Part shown: positions 1 to 8,964 of the stretch, piece by piece
Layout of the letters: the number at the start of each line of letters is the position of its first letter
Position numbering within the stretch: position 1 is the stretch's first letter
Assembly (NCBI RefSeq): GCF_018860665.1
Contig: NZ_JAHKPK010000026.1
Span: forward strand, 1-48,703
From: Pacificibacter marinus
Lineage (GTDB): Bacteria; Pseudomonadota; Alphaproteobacteria; Rhodobacterales; Rhodobacteraceae
Direction: 5' to 3'
DNA: 48,703 nt
Position numbers and translations under genes: made by a program
The notes under the pieces: model-generated
What the model was told of the DNA's origin: nothing
What the model saw: only the letters and a program-made list of their open reading frames with translations
Database searches by the model: none

Positions 1-12
1 ACACCACTAATT

Positions 13-1845
13 TTAGGGGGGGATTACCCCAGAACCGTCCGTCAGCTGTTCTGAAAACACGATGGATTCAACCGTACGCGCCCAGCCCCCAAAGGGCAGA
101 TAAGCACTTGGATCCAAGGTCCAATTGCTGGCAGCAGAGGATTGCGTGAACTCAAGAGACACAGGATTAAAACACGGTTCAGACACCGCATTGTAGCTGT
201 TTCCAGCAAAGACGATATTACGCATTCGAGAATTGTCCAGCGTGGCAAATGTCGTATCCACTTTCTCTGCCCGATCAATACTGCCGTTCAGCGATTTGAA
301 CGTATTGCCCTGCACCGAAAGACCTTGAATGAAATGGCCGCTTCCATAAGGCTTTACGACGATCCAGCTGAACCAATCGGCACTGTCGTTAACGGTGAAA
401 ATATTGCCGGTGATGGTCAGTCCGCCAAAGGAATATTCGGACGCGAAATCTGGTTCGGCATCATGTTCATTGGTCATTTCAATAAACGAGTTATCGATAT
501 AATTGCCCGTGATGACGGATTTCACATTCGGGTAAGTGAACACAAGACCCGCCATACGTGGGCTGTCAGTGTCAGTGTCGCCTTGGAACCAATGATTGCC
601 GGTAAACAAGTGACCATTCCCGAATACGATGCCCGTGTGGCCAAATCGTTGGAAACGGTTGTCGCGGACTTTGGCGTCATTTGCGTTCACGTTGAATGCG
701 ATGGACTGACGCGTTTCTGCACGGATTGATTGTTCGCTAGAGACAAAGAAACAGCGATCTATGATCAAATCCTGACAGCCAGAACCCGACGATGTGATAC
801 CGCGATTGAGTGGCGATTTGAAATGGCAGTCACGTATCTGAAAGACCGAGCCGGACAATCCAAGCAACACGCCAGATGCACGACCGTTGCACAAGAATTC
901 AACATCATCGATGACAAGCTGCGACAGCTTAGAGAAACCGCTGAAATCGAAGATATATTTATAGCGTGTAAAGGTATAGGTTTGGTTGGCGCTGGCTCCA
1001 TAAAGCGGTTGGCTTAGCTCCAGTGTCTGCGCCCCGACGTTCACCGACGTCACATAGACTTCACGCCCAACACCGTTGCCTGTGACATGACTGCCCGGTT
1101 GAATGTTGGCGATATTCGACACATTGCTCAGTTGGCGCTTGTTGGTAACGGAATAGGACGCGGAAGACGTCGAAACATCTAAATCCCAATCCGTTGAGTC
1201 CTGACAATTGAGTTGCCCGTTGCGGATCACGCGACGCACTTCAGACGTGGTTTTATTCTCCACCGCCGCCTGCATATCGATCGGACCGTAAAGTTCAATG
1301 CGGCGACCACACAGATCAAGGCTATCGTGATCGGAGAAATTCAAAAGCGCTTGAAACGCCTTTTTAAAGGCCAAGACCTCATCCTCGAAAGCATCGATAT
1401 AGGAATTCAAATGAAATTCACGACGCAAGGCCAGCCGCACATTATCGGCCATGGTCATGGTGCCTTCGAAAATGGCCTCATGCACCAAAGTCACATTGCT
1501 GGTTAGCAGATATGTGCCTTGAGGAACAAGAATTTTACGCCCATTTGCCGCGGCATCAGCAGCCTCAAAGGCATCAGAACAATCCGTCGTGCCATCGCCA
1601 ATCGCGCCGTAATCGCGCACATCAATAATTCCGATACTGTCCGCCAAAAAGTATGACAAAACATCTTCGATTCGAATGTCATCGATGCGAATGGACCCAC
1701 CATTTGCTCCCGTTAGATCAATGCCGAAATGCCCGTAAACGGCGTCCAATCCCCAGGCCATATCAACGCCGCCGCGCGCCCCTGTGCCAACGATGGCCGA
1801 AACCTCAACAACTTCACCGTACGACGTCAAGGTCACCTCTGGGCC
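13..1845 (-). pseudogene. Beta-helix (pectate-lyase-like) surface protein, 3' part of a gene split by insertions
   Basis: This is the larger fragment of a right-handed parallel beta-helix protein; its 5' end lies at 3595-3943. In the rejoined protein (725 aa) this part starts near residue 117. A pectate-lyase-superfamily entry motif, DVRDYGAIGDGTTD, sits near residues 190-204, followed by many short G/N-rich coils (for example VTGNYID, ITGNIF, VQGNTF) typical of beta-helix rungs. Related proteins are often secreted or surface carbohydrate-active enzymes or spike-like proteins, but no catalytic residue is identified here. An open frame continues upstream to an ATG at 2055, but those roughly 70 codons are insertion-element DNA. 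The native start and promoter are cut off, so the fragment is probably not expressed normally. Confidence 0.8.
1842..1845. repeat. GGCC target-site duplication, left copy
   Basis: GGCC occurs directly outside the left terminal repeat and again at 3595-3598 outside the right one. Keeping one copy and removing everything between recreates a continuous reading frame through ETGPEV, so this is very likely the 4-bp palindromic target duplicated on insertion. Confidence 0.8.
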
Positions 1846-2013
1846 GATTGTGTTGAAAAACTCTGTCACGGCACCTGATAGGCAATTTTTGTAGGAAAAT
1901 GTTCTGAAGGCGTTGCAAAGCAGCCGAAGATACGGCGCTTGGCTCGTGAATTTAGAACATTGTTCTGCATTTCGAAGAGCGCCGAGAGCCTCAAGGACTT
2001 TTTCAACACAATC
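1846..2013. mobile_element. 168-bp element with terminal inverted repeats (MITE-like)
   Basis: The segment begins GATTGTGTTGAAAAACTC and ends with the reverse complement of GATTGTGTTGAAAAAGTC, which gives 15 identical bases and 17 of 18 overall. It has no credible gene. It is followed by GGCG (2014-2017), one base different from the GGCC on its left, and then by the end of a full IS with a near-identical repeat (ATTCTGTTGAAAAACT). This is best read as a small non-autonomous element mobilised by an IS1182-type transposase. The alternative is that it forms the complex left end of one larger IS spanning 1846-3594. Confidence 0.6.
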
Positions 2014-2017
2014 GGCG

Positions 2018-3594
2018 AATTCTGTTGAAAAACTCTTCCTTGATCTGGTGCCCATTCACTGATTCAATTCCTTTATTGATTGGAGGATTTGGCGATGATG
2101 GGACCGAAGCAGGAAGCGCAGGCGGCACTGTTTTATGAGTTTTCTCTGGAAGAGCATGTCCCGCAAGATCATCTGCTGCGGTCGATTGATCGGTTCGTCG
2201 ATCTGGATGACATTCGACAATACCTAGCTGAGTTTTACAGCCATACAGGTCGCCCGTCGATTGATCCGGAACTGCTGATCCGGATGCTGCTGGTTGGCTA
2301 TTGCTTCGGTATCAGATCAGAGCGCCGGTTGTGCGAAGAGGTGCACCTGAACCTCGCGTATCGTTGGTTCTGCCGCCTCGATTTATCTGATCCGGTGCCA
2401 AATCATTCGACATTTTCCAAGAACCGCCATGGCCGTTTTCGTGAAAGCGCACTGCTGCGGCATCTGTTTGAAAAGACCGTTGCCCGGTGCATCGCAAATG
2501 GCTTGGTCAGCGGGCAGCGTCTTGCCGCAGATGCCAGCTTGATTGAGGGTGAGACCGAAAATAAATTGATCTGGGGGATCAATTTGCGGTCGAACGCGAA
2601 CAAGCAGAACTCAACGCCAAAGGGCGATTGGGATCGCAGCGCCATTGATCCCGTTGATGCGCCCCGCGCTGTGAAAGAGTATTTGGACGTTCTGGACGAT
2701 GCTGCTTTCGGTGCTGCATCTGAGGTTGAACCCAAGTTCACATCTCATTCTGATCCAGCAAGCCAGTGGACAGCGGCACGCAAAGGCCCTGCGTTTTTTA
2801 GCTATTCCACCAATTACCTAATCGACACAGACCACAGTGTCATCGTGGACGTTGAAGGCACGCGCTCGATCCGACAAGCTGAGGTCGGCTCGGTGCGCAC
2901 CATGTTGAATCGGATCAAAAACCGACACGACATTAATCCAGAACGGCTGATCGCAGACACAGCTTACGGTTCTGGCCCAATGTTAGGATGGTTGGTGGAT
3001 CGCAAGATCGCGCCGCACATCCCGGTGATAGACAAAGCAGGTCGGACAGACGGCACATGGTCCCGCACCGACTTCGAATGGGATCCCGAAAACAACCAAT
3101 ACATCTGCCCTGAAGGGGAACCGCTCAAACAGTTCCGCCGGAACTATTCCGACCCAAACCGTAAGCCCACGGGCAAAGGCGTTGCCAAGTATCAGGCTTT
3201 AAAACACAGCTGCCAAGCCTGCCCGTCAAAGATGAAGTGCTGTCCAAAAGCCGATGCACGCAAGATCACCCGTGAAGAACACGAAGATGCCCGTCAGGTC
3301 GCCCGCGACATTGCAAAAACAAAGCAATATGCGATCTCGATGCGGCTGCGAAAGAAGGTCGAAATGCTCTTCGCCCACCTCAAACGGATCTTAGGGCTGG
3401 GGCGGCTCCGATTAAGAGGCCCAAACGGTGCTAATGACGAATTTTTACTCGCTGCAACCGCCCAAAACCTCCGCAAATTAGCCAAGATCTTTCCTGCACC
3501 GCAGCAAACGCGAAAAGCCTGATCAGAAAGGCGCTTGCGCCGAATTTGGAAGTCCCATTTCTGCACTCGCAACCGTTAGTTTTTCAACAGAATC
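2018..3594 (+). mobile_element. IS1182-type insertion sequence
   Basis: Terminal inverted repeats bound the element: AATTCTGTTGAAAAACTC on the left and the reverse complement of GATTCTGTTGAAAAACTA on the right. One transposase gene fills most of it. The right flank is GGCC (3595-3598). The left flank is GGCG, which abuts the 168-bp element, so this IS probably landed in the target copy created by that element. Family placement rests on the transposase architecture (N-terminal DUF772-like region plus a DDE domain). Confidence 0.8.
2095..3522 (+). CDS. IS1182-type transposase
   Basis: This is the DDE transposase of the surrounding insertion sequence (475 aa from the chosen start). The N-terminal part (HVPQDHLLRSID, then the GRPSIDPELLIRMLLVGY region) matches the DUF772 helical domain that binds element ends. 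Candidate catalytic acidic residues lie in LAADASLIEG, LIADTAYGSG and VEMLFAHLKRILG. A cysteine cluster (HSCQACPSKMKCC) lies before the last block, as in IS1182 relatives. The ATG at 2095 is preferred because GGAGG (2082-2086) lies eight bases upstream; an upstream TTG at 2080 is less likely. The frame is intact, so the element may still be active. Confidence 0.92.
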   Translation: MMGPKQEAQAALFYEFSLEEHVPQDHLLRSIDRFVDLDDIRQYLAEFYSHTGRPSIDPELLIRMLLVGYCFGIRSERRLCEEVHLNLAYRWFCRLDLSDPVPNHSTFSKNRHGRFRESALLRHLFEKTVARCIANGLVSGQRLAADASLIEGETENKLIWGINLRSNANKQNSTPKGDWDRSAIDPVDAPRAVKEYLDVLDDAAFGAASEVEPKFTSHSDPASQWTAARKGPAFFSYSTNYLIDTDHSVIVDVEGTRSIRQAEVGSVRTMLNRIKNRHDINPERLIADTAYGSGPMLGWLVDRKIAPHIPVIDKAGRTDGTWSRTDFEWDPENNQYICPEGEPLKQFRRNYSDPNRKPTGKGVAKYQALKHSCQACPSKMKCCPKADARKITREEHEDARQVARDIAKTKQYAISMRLRKKVEMLFAHLKRILGLGRLRLRGPNGANDEFLLAATAQNLRKLAKIFPAPQQTRKA

Positions 3595-3598
3595 GGCC
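3595..3598. repeat. GGCC target-site duplication, right copy
   Basis: This is the partner of GGCC at 1842-1845. The terminal repeat of the insertion sequence ends immediately to its left, at 3594. Confidence 0.8.
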
Positions 3599-3943
3599 TG
3601 TTTCTGTCACACCAGACACGTGGCTAAGCGACGCATCACCGGCCCAACCCGCGATCCGTACAGTTGGCAAGTTGCCCGACACACATTTGACGCGCGCAGT
3701 GATCTGCAAATACATTCCGGGCTGCAAAGGCGTCTCGCCCATATAACGCAGTTTTGTCGTGGTGCTTTGTTTGACAATCTCAAGCGCGCCGCCAAAATCG
3801 GCATCAGCGGCCACAAAGGCAGCGTTGGCGGCCCCGTCATAGGTTGCCGAGCCCGGCGTTCCATCTTCGCTGGACCATACGCCCAAACCGTTCGCAAACG
3901 CTGGTGGCATAAGCACCAGCCCTTCAGTAATGGCCTTGTTCAT
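3595..3943 (-). pseudogene. Beta-helix surface protein, 5' part of the split gene
   Basis: This fragment encodes the first 116 residues of the interrupted protein, beginning MNKAITEGLVLMPPAF. The ATG at 3943 is chosen because AAAGGGG lies just upstream; a GTG at 3958 in the same frame is less likely. The segment resembles an N-terminal carbohydrate-binding-like beta domain (GMYLQITARVKCVSG, TVRIAGWAG). Its frame passes into the IS and stops almost at once. Joined to 13-1841 across a single GGCC it gives 726 codons including the stop, with sequence SGVTETGPEVTLTSYGE across the junction. A short truncated protein could still be made. Confidence 0.8.
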
Positions 3944-3958
3944 CCGAACCCCTTTCAC

Positions 3959-4183
3959 ACATCTCTTAGGTCACATGCGCAACTGGTCCGGCAAAGCATT
4001 TGCCAGTCCAAGAAAATCACTCTCACTTTGAAAGTCATGGCAGCGCATGCCCAGACACCAACAGTCTTACCGCAGGGGAATAACGGGACGCTTAAGGAGG
4101 CGTGCGCTTAAGCCGCTGTGCACGCAACGCAGGTCTAACACCCGTAATCAAGTGAACGGGGTAAAGACAGGCTTGGCTCAAAT
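3959..4183. other. Intergenic region between the beta-helix gene and lysK
   Basis: No gene is recognisable here. It should hold the promoter of the beta-helix gene on the minus strand, but I see no convincing -35/-10 pair. With the adjacent lysK terminator the gap is about 300 bases. Confidence 0.5.
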
Positions 4184-4228
4184 ATAAAAAATCTCCGGTG
4201 CGATGAGACAGTCCCATATGCGCCGGAG
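4184..4228 (-). terminator. Intrinsic terminator of lysK
   Basis: On the minus strand, CTCCGGCGC and its complement at 4193-4202 form a stem, followed by ATTTTTTATATTT. It lies about 35 bases past the lysK stop codon. Confidence 0.75.
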
Positions 4229-4261
4229 GCTCTTTTCAAATCGACAGTTCTTATGCGTGGA

Positions 4262-5905
4262 TTAAACCAGTTCGCCACTCAGGCCTTGGTCTATCAATGC
4301 GATGCTCTCATCCACGCCATAAAGCGCCATGAACCCACCAAAACGCGGCCCTTGAGAGGCCCCCAAAAGCACCTCGTAGAGCGCCTTGAACCAGTCGCGC
4401 AGATTGTCAAAGCCGTGATTTTTACCAACAGCAAATACGATGGATTGCAAAAAGTCGCCATCAGTCATGTTGGCCTCAGGAAGCGCATCGTCATTTCCCA
4501 TCATCGCGTTTTTCTTGACGATTTGCTCAAGCGCCGCTTCGGGCGATGCCAAGGCTGCTTTCAAATCTTCAAGAGCAGCACGTTCTTGATCAGATGGGGC
4601 GCGGAAGGTTTTTTCAGGCTTCACGAAATCGTTGTAATAGGCCACAGCATAGCCAACAGCCGCATCCAAACCGGGATGCGTTTCAGGCGACGCGTCAGGG
4701 GCGTAGCGCTGCATAAAGCCCCACATTTGATCTTTTTCTTCGGCATTGGCCACCGATGCCAAGTTGAGCAACATCGTAAACGGCACAACCATATCCGATG
4801 TTGGCACGTCCTTTCCGTGGATGTGGAACACAGGGTTTGCGGCTTGCTGATCTGGCGTCTGCGTTGGGTATGCGCGCAACTGTTGATGATATTCATCCAT
4901 CGCACGCGGAATCACATCAAAGTGCATCCGTTTTGCGGTCTTTGGCTTTTGGAACATGAAATAAGACAGGGATTCGGTCGACGCATAGGTCAACCATTCA
5001 TCAATCGTCAGGCCATTGCCTTTCGACTTGGAAATTTTCTCACCGTTGGCATCCAAGAACAACTCATAGCTAAAGTTCTCAGGCCGAGTGCCGCCCAAAA
5101 TGTCACAGATGCGGCCATAGATTGGCGCGTTGGTCGAATGATCTTTGCCAAACATCTCGAAATCCACACCCAAAGCCGCCCAGCGCGCGCCAAAGTCAGG
5201 CTTCCACTGCAATTTTACATTGCCGCCAGTGACAGGCACGGTCCATTCCTTGCCGTCTTCGTCGTCAAACGTGATGGTGTAATCGTCTTTGTTGACGGAT
5301 TTCATTGGCACATACAAAACGCGCCCCGTTTCAGGATGGATCGGCAAGAAAATCGAATAGCTCGCCGCACGCTCTTCGCGCAAAGACTTGAGCATGACTT
5401 TCATCACGTCATCATATTTGTCGACGGCCTTTTTCAAGATTTCATCAAATTGGCCTGACTTGTACTGCTCAGTCGCGGAATAGAATTCGTAATCAAACCC
5501 AAAGGTGTCCAAAAACCGGCGCAGCATGGCGTTGTTGTGATCGCCAAAGCTCGCATGCGTGCCAAATGGATCAGGCACGGCCGTCAGCGGCATTTGTTCC
5601 GCTTCTTTCAGCATCTCTTGGTTCGGCACATTCGACGGCACTTTGCGCATCCCGTCCATATCGTCCGAGAAACAAATCAAACGGGTCGGAACGTCCGAGA
5701 TCACCTCAAAGGCGCGGCGGATCATCGTCGTGCGCAGCACTTCGCCAAAAGTACCAAGATGCGGCAGACCTGAGGGGCCATAGCCCGTCTCGAACAGCAC
5801 ATAGCCTTTTTTATCCTTGGATTGCTCATACCGTTTCAAAACCTTACGAGCCTCGTCAAAAGGCCAAGCTTTGGAAGTCATACCAGCGGTGCGCAGGTCA
5901 GTCAT
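4262..5905 (-). CDS. lysK: Lysine--tRNA ligase, class I
   Basis: This enzyme charges tRNA-Lys with lysine in the cytoplasm. It is the class I (archaeal-type) LysRS found in many alphaproteobacteria in place of the class II LysS. The 547-aa length fits the family. The HIGH-equivalent signature is GPSGLPHLG (residues 43-51) and the KMSKS-equivalent is KISKSKG (290-296). A helical anticodon-binding region follows to the C-terminus. The gene stands alone with its own downstream hairpin terminator. No T-box or other leader is visible upstream. The class assignment is firm because class II enzymes lack these two signatures. Confidence 0.97.
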   Translation of the reverse strand: MTDLRTAGMTSKAWPFDEARKVLKRYEQSKDKKGYVLFETGYGPSGLPHLGTFGEVLRTTMIRRAFEVISDVPTRLICFSDDMDGMRKVPSNVPNQEMLKEAEQMPLTAVPDPFGTHASFGDHNNAMLRRFLDTFGFDYEFYSATEQYKSGQFDEILKKAVDKYDDVMKVMLKSLREERAASYSIFLPIHPETGRVLYVPMKSVNKDDYTITFDDEDGKEWTVPVTGGNVKLQWKPDFGARWAALGVDFEMFGKDHSTNAPIYGRICDILGGTRPENFSYELFLDANGEKISKSKGNGLTIDEWLTYASTESLSYFMFQKPKTAKRMHFDVIPRAMDEYHQQLRAYPTQTPDQQAANPVFHIHGKDVPTSDMVVPFTMLLNLASVANAEEKDQMWGFMQRYAPDASPETHPGLDAAVGYAVAYYNDFVKPEKTFRAPSDQERAALEDLKAALASPEAALEQIVKKNAMMGNDDALPEANMTDGDFLQSIVFAVGKNHGFDNLRDWFKALYEVLLGASQGPRFGGFMALYGVDESIALIDQGLSGELV

Positions 5906-6110
5906 GAGAGCAATCCTTGAATCGATTTTAAAAGGGGCAATCAGAATATGCCCCGTGCAAGCCAGCTACCTATTGCGCAAGGCCCATGGGGTCAAGAAAA
6001 TGCTCACACAAATGCGGCAGATCGCAGCAATTCTATGGGGCAATACTTGTTCTTGGGACCGCTTGAGCCTAAGTTCAATCCTATCACAAGCCAACCGGAG
6101 CACCGTGACC

Positions 6111-6533
6111 ATGACTGACACCGCACATTCTCTATCCGCCCAAGATTGCCTTGTGGCCGTCATGATTGCCGTGTCGATGTCAGACGCCAATGTGCGCACC
6201 TCTGAACTTGTGGCTATTCAGACCTTCATCAATCATCTGCCTATTTTTGTCGATTTTGATCCCGACCGGATCAAAACGGTCTCTGCCATCGTGATCGAAT
6301 TGTTTTCTGAAGAAGACGGGCTGGACGCACTCTTTGGTTTGATCCGCGACAACCTACCAGAGCGCCTGTTTGAAACGGCTTATGCCCTGGCCTGCGACGT
6401 GGCCGCCTCAGATGGCACCATTCGCGAATCCGAGCTGCGATTGCTAGAAGAGATCCGCTATGAGTTGAATTTAGACCGCTTGCATGCCGCCGCAATCGAG
6501 CGCGGCGCACGGGCGCATTACGTCACGCTCTAA
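6111..6533 (+). CDS. TerB-like (tellurite-resistance TerB family) protein
   Basis: This is a 140-aa all-helical acidic protein. The pattern VAVMIAVSMSDANVRTSE, then a central helix block and the repeat-like ALACDVAASDGTIRESELRLLEEI, is typical of TerB/DUF-type domains with paired Asp/Glu positions that may bind metal. The ATG at 6111 has GGAG upstream (CCGGAGCACCGTGACC) and gives the normal TerB length; the open frame extends back into the lysK upstream region without a plausible start. It converges on the PBP4-type gene with an 11-base gap. The precise role is unknown; family membership does not prove tellurite resistance. Confidence 0.8.
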   Translation: MTDTAHSLSAQDCLVAVMIAVSMSDANVRTSELVAIQTFINHLPIFVDFDPDRIKTVSAIVIELFSEEDGLDALFGLIRDNLPERLFETAYALACDVAASDGTIRESELRLLEEIRYELNLDRLHAAAIERGARAHYVTL

Positions 6534-6543
6534 CCCCGCCCCC

Positions 6544-8073
6544 TCAGCTGCCGTACACGACAGCCCAGCGTCGGATCATCGCCTGCTGCAATCGCTTGGC
6601 ACGGGTGTTGAACGTCTTAGCTCCGCGCGGCACCTCATTGCCCTGCGCTTTGGCCGCAGTACGGGCTGACAAATCCGCCGCGAAAACCGCAAAAGTCAGT
6701 CTTTGCCCATCTGGGGCCGTAACATAGCCCGCAAGCGTCGATACAAAATCCAATGTACCTGTTTTGGCATGAATATCGATATCGGGTGATTTGATCACGT
6801 TGTAATCGCCATCACGGGCCGCGATCGGTTTAAGCAAGGGCCCGATAAGGGGCTCGATCCCCTTTGCTGACAGCAAGCGCACCATGTCTGACGTCGTGAC
6901 AATAGACGCCCCGCCCAAGCCTGAGTGATCGACAAAGTCCACGTGTCGTACGCCAAGACGATCTTTGGCCCAAAGCGACATCGCTTGGGCAGAACTGCGC
7001 AAATCCATCGGATCAAGCCCGCGTTTACGACTTGCAGCAAGCCCTATGACCTCTGCCGTAAGATTGGTCGAGTATTTCAACATATCGCGCACGATCTTGG
7101 TCAAATCGATGCTTTGCAATTGCGCCAAACGCATGACGTTTGCGGGCAAAACCTCTAGACGTTCTGGATTTGGCAAAGACACCCCCTGCCCGCCCGCGAC
7201 AGCGGCAAAGACTTCTCCCGCATAAAGCGCGGGCAAACGCACTGGCAACCAACGCGCGCCGCCATTGCCCAGCGCAGATCGTGACACCGTCCAGTCATCC
7301 CGTCCGACACCCGCCGTATGATCAAACACCGGCAAACCTCGGTCTGCGATTTTCATCTGCGCGATACGCACCTTGGGCGCAAATCGTTTGGCCCGTGCAT
7401 CCATCACCAAATCAAACGCATCGCCGCGCTTTTTCCACTCGAAATGCACACGGTTGTAATTAACGTTCAACCCCGTGATCGTCGGGTTATAGCCAGCGTA
7501 TTCTGTTTGTTGATGATCGATATGCTCAATACGCGGCAAGGCAGCGCCAAACACGTAAAATTTGCCTGTGACACCTGTCACACCCATCCCAGCAAGCTGT
7601 CCCGCCAAATCGCCAAGGCGATCTGTGTCGAGTGTCGGATCACCGCTGCCCGCCAAAATCACATCACCTTGAATGACGCCATTTACAAGCGCGCCTGTGG
7701 CGAAGACATCCGTGGCAAAAGTGAAATCACCGCCCAGATTCTCTAACGCGTAAATGGCCGTGATCACCTTGGCCACCGATGCAGGCGGCAAGCGCAACAC
7801 AGGTCCGTGCGCCTCTAATATCTCGCCCGCCTCATTCGCGACAGCGTAAGACACAGCGCCCGAAATTTTGGACGCTTTGATCAAAGCCTCGCCCGATGGC
7901 ACCGACATTTTGTGCAAATCTTTAGGGCGTGGAATGGGATAGGGCGATGAGGTGACAACAGGCACGCCAGCGCTTTGAGCCATTGCCGCCCCCGCAGCAC
8001 CGCCCAAGAGCAACCCAAGGGCTGCGCGGCGGCTAAAAGACTGAACAGATTTCTGGCGAGGATTGTGAGACAT
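6544..8073 (-). CDS. dacB: D-alanyl-D-alanine carboxypeptidase/endopeptidase (PBP4, S13 family)
   Basis: This periplasmic penicillin-binding protein removes terminal D-Ala from peptidoglycan peptides and cuts cross-links. From the ATG at 8073 it has 509 aa. A twin-arginine-like signal (SFSRRAALGLLLGG then AMAQ) occupies residues 12-33. The three active-site motifs are SVAK (99-102), YSTN (SxN) and KTGT near the C-terminus, with the long insertion of the S13 family between the first two. The frame is open upstream to 8244, but that stretch overlaps nadD and lacks a signal peptide, so the inner start is preferred. The ribosome site there is weak. Confidence 0.92.
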   Translation of the reverse strand: MSHNPRQKSVQSFSRRAALGLLLGGAAGAAMAQSAGVPVVTSSPYPIPRPKDLHKMSVPSGEALIKASKISGAVSYAVANEAGEILEAHGPVLRLPPASVAKVITAIYALENLGGDFTFATDVFATGALVNGVIQGDVILAGSGDPTLDTDRLGDLAGQLAGMGVTGVTGKFYVFGAALPRIEHIDHQQTEYAGYNPTITGLNVNYNRVHFEWKKRGDAFDLVMDARAKRFAPKVRIAQMKIADRGLPVFDHTAGVGRDDWTVSRSALGNGGARWLPVRLPALYAGEVFAAVAGGQGVSLPNPERLEVLPANVMRLAQLQSIDLTKIVRDMLKYSTNLTAEVIGLAASRKRGLDPMDLRSSAQAMSLWAKDRLGVRHVDFVDHSGLGGASIVTTSDMVRLLSAKGIEPLIGPLLKPIAARDGDYNVIKSPDIDIHAKTGTLDFVSTLAGYVTAPDGQRLTFAVFAADLSARTAAKAQGNEVPRGAKTFNTRAKRLQQAMIRRWAVVYGS

Positions 8074-8191
8074 GTGCGGAGTTAACCTTGATCTCAAGGC
8101 CTCTGCAAGTCGCGGGCGTGGCAAAATTGTGTAATTCTTCGTGATCAACAGCAAGACCAGCAGCAAGATCGTCAACGCGCCTGTGAACGCC

Positions 8192-8797
8192 TCAGTCGCG
8201 CCTCCATGCGCCCGCGTTGCGGATTTCCGTTGATGACGCGTCATTCATCGGCACGTTCACGAAACACCACGCAGGCGTACCGATGCGCCCCAATAGATGC
8301 GAAGCACGCGCAGGCACACGCGCGCGCTCGAAAATGCTTGCTGCCACCGATGTGCGCGCCGCAATCCGTTGACCGGGCCGTGCGATCACACCGATGGGCG
8401 TGGTCGCCAAGATTCCTTGCCAGTTTTGCCAGTGATGAAACTGCTTTAGATTATCCGCCCCCATCAACCACACGAACGTCACGCCGGGATAAATCTGATG
8501 CAGCCTGTCCAACATCTCGGCCGTATAGGTCGTGCCCAAATGCCGTTCTATATCTGTGACCTCGACGCGTGGATGCAGCATCACCTGACGCGCATGCTCC
8601 ATCCGCTTTTCAATCGGCGCAGGACCAACGGGTTTGAGTGGATTGGCAGGGCTGACCAGCCACCACACACGGTCCAACCCGAACCGTTTCAGCGCCGCCT
8701 TGGTGATATGCACATGACCTTCATGCGCAGGATCAAAAGATCCCCCGAGCAAACCGATCACCTGACCAGCACGAGCATATGGCAAAGCGTGACGCAT
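8192..8797 (-). CDS. nadD: Nicotinate-nucleotide adenylyltransferase
   Basis: This enzyme makes nicotinate adenine dinucleotide from ATP and nicotinate mononucleotide, the penultimate step of NAD synthesis; nadE, at 29169-30827, performs the last. The 201-aa protein carries the nucleotidyltransferase motif [11 protein letters not shown] (18-28) and a C-terminal SSTEIR motif close to the ISSTxIR signature. The gene lies just upstream of dacB on the same strand with a 118-base gap. No clear Shine-Dalgarno precedes the ATG. The family assignment is secure. Confidence 0.95.
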   Translation of the reverse strand: MRHALPYARAGQVIGLLGGSFDPAHEGHVHITKAALKRFGLDRVWWLVSPANPLKPVGPAPIEKRMEHARQVMLHPRVEVTDIERHLGTTYTAEMLDRLHQIYPGVTFVWLMGADNLKQFHHWQNWQGILATTPIGVIARPGQRIAARTSVAASIFERARVPARASHLLGRIGTPAWCFVNVPMNDASSTEIRNAGAWRRD

Positions 8798-8964
8798 GAG
8801 CGCAGGTTGTGGTGGGGAAATGCTTTTGTGTCAATTGTCTAAACACGCTTCGCGTGATGTGGGGTTGCCAATGCGAGGGCATTCTTCCGCAAAGGCCCCT
8901 ATTGCTTAATCAACAACTCTGGTTCACGTTCTTTAACAAACGTATATATGGCCAGATTTGAATT

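Noticed and set aside
13-2055. A single 680-aa open frame
   Set aside because: Its first roughly 70 codons are insertion-element DNA. The natural N-terminus lies on the far side of the IS at 3943.
4253-5458. Long plus-strand frame (401 codons)
   Set aside because: It is entirely antisense to lysK, and its His/Arg/Phe-rich composition is the usual reverse-frame artefact.
8074-8244. N-terminal extension of the PBP4-type protein
   Set aside because: It overlaps nadD by 53 bases and would bury the signal peptide; the start at 8073 places the Tat-like signal at the N-terminus.
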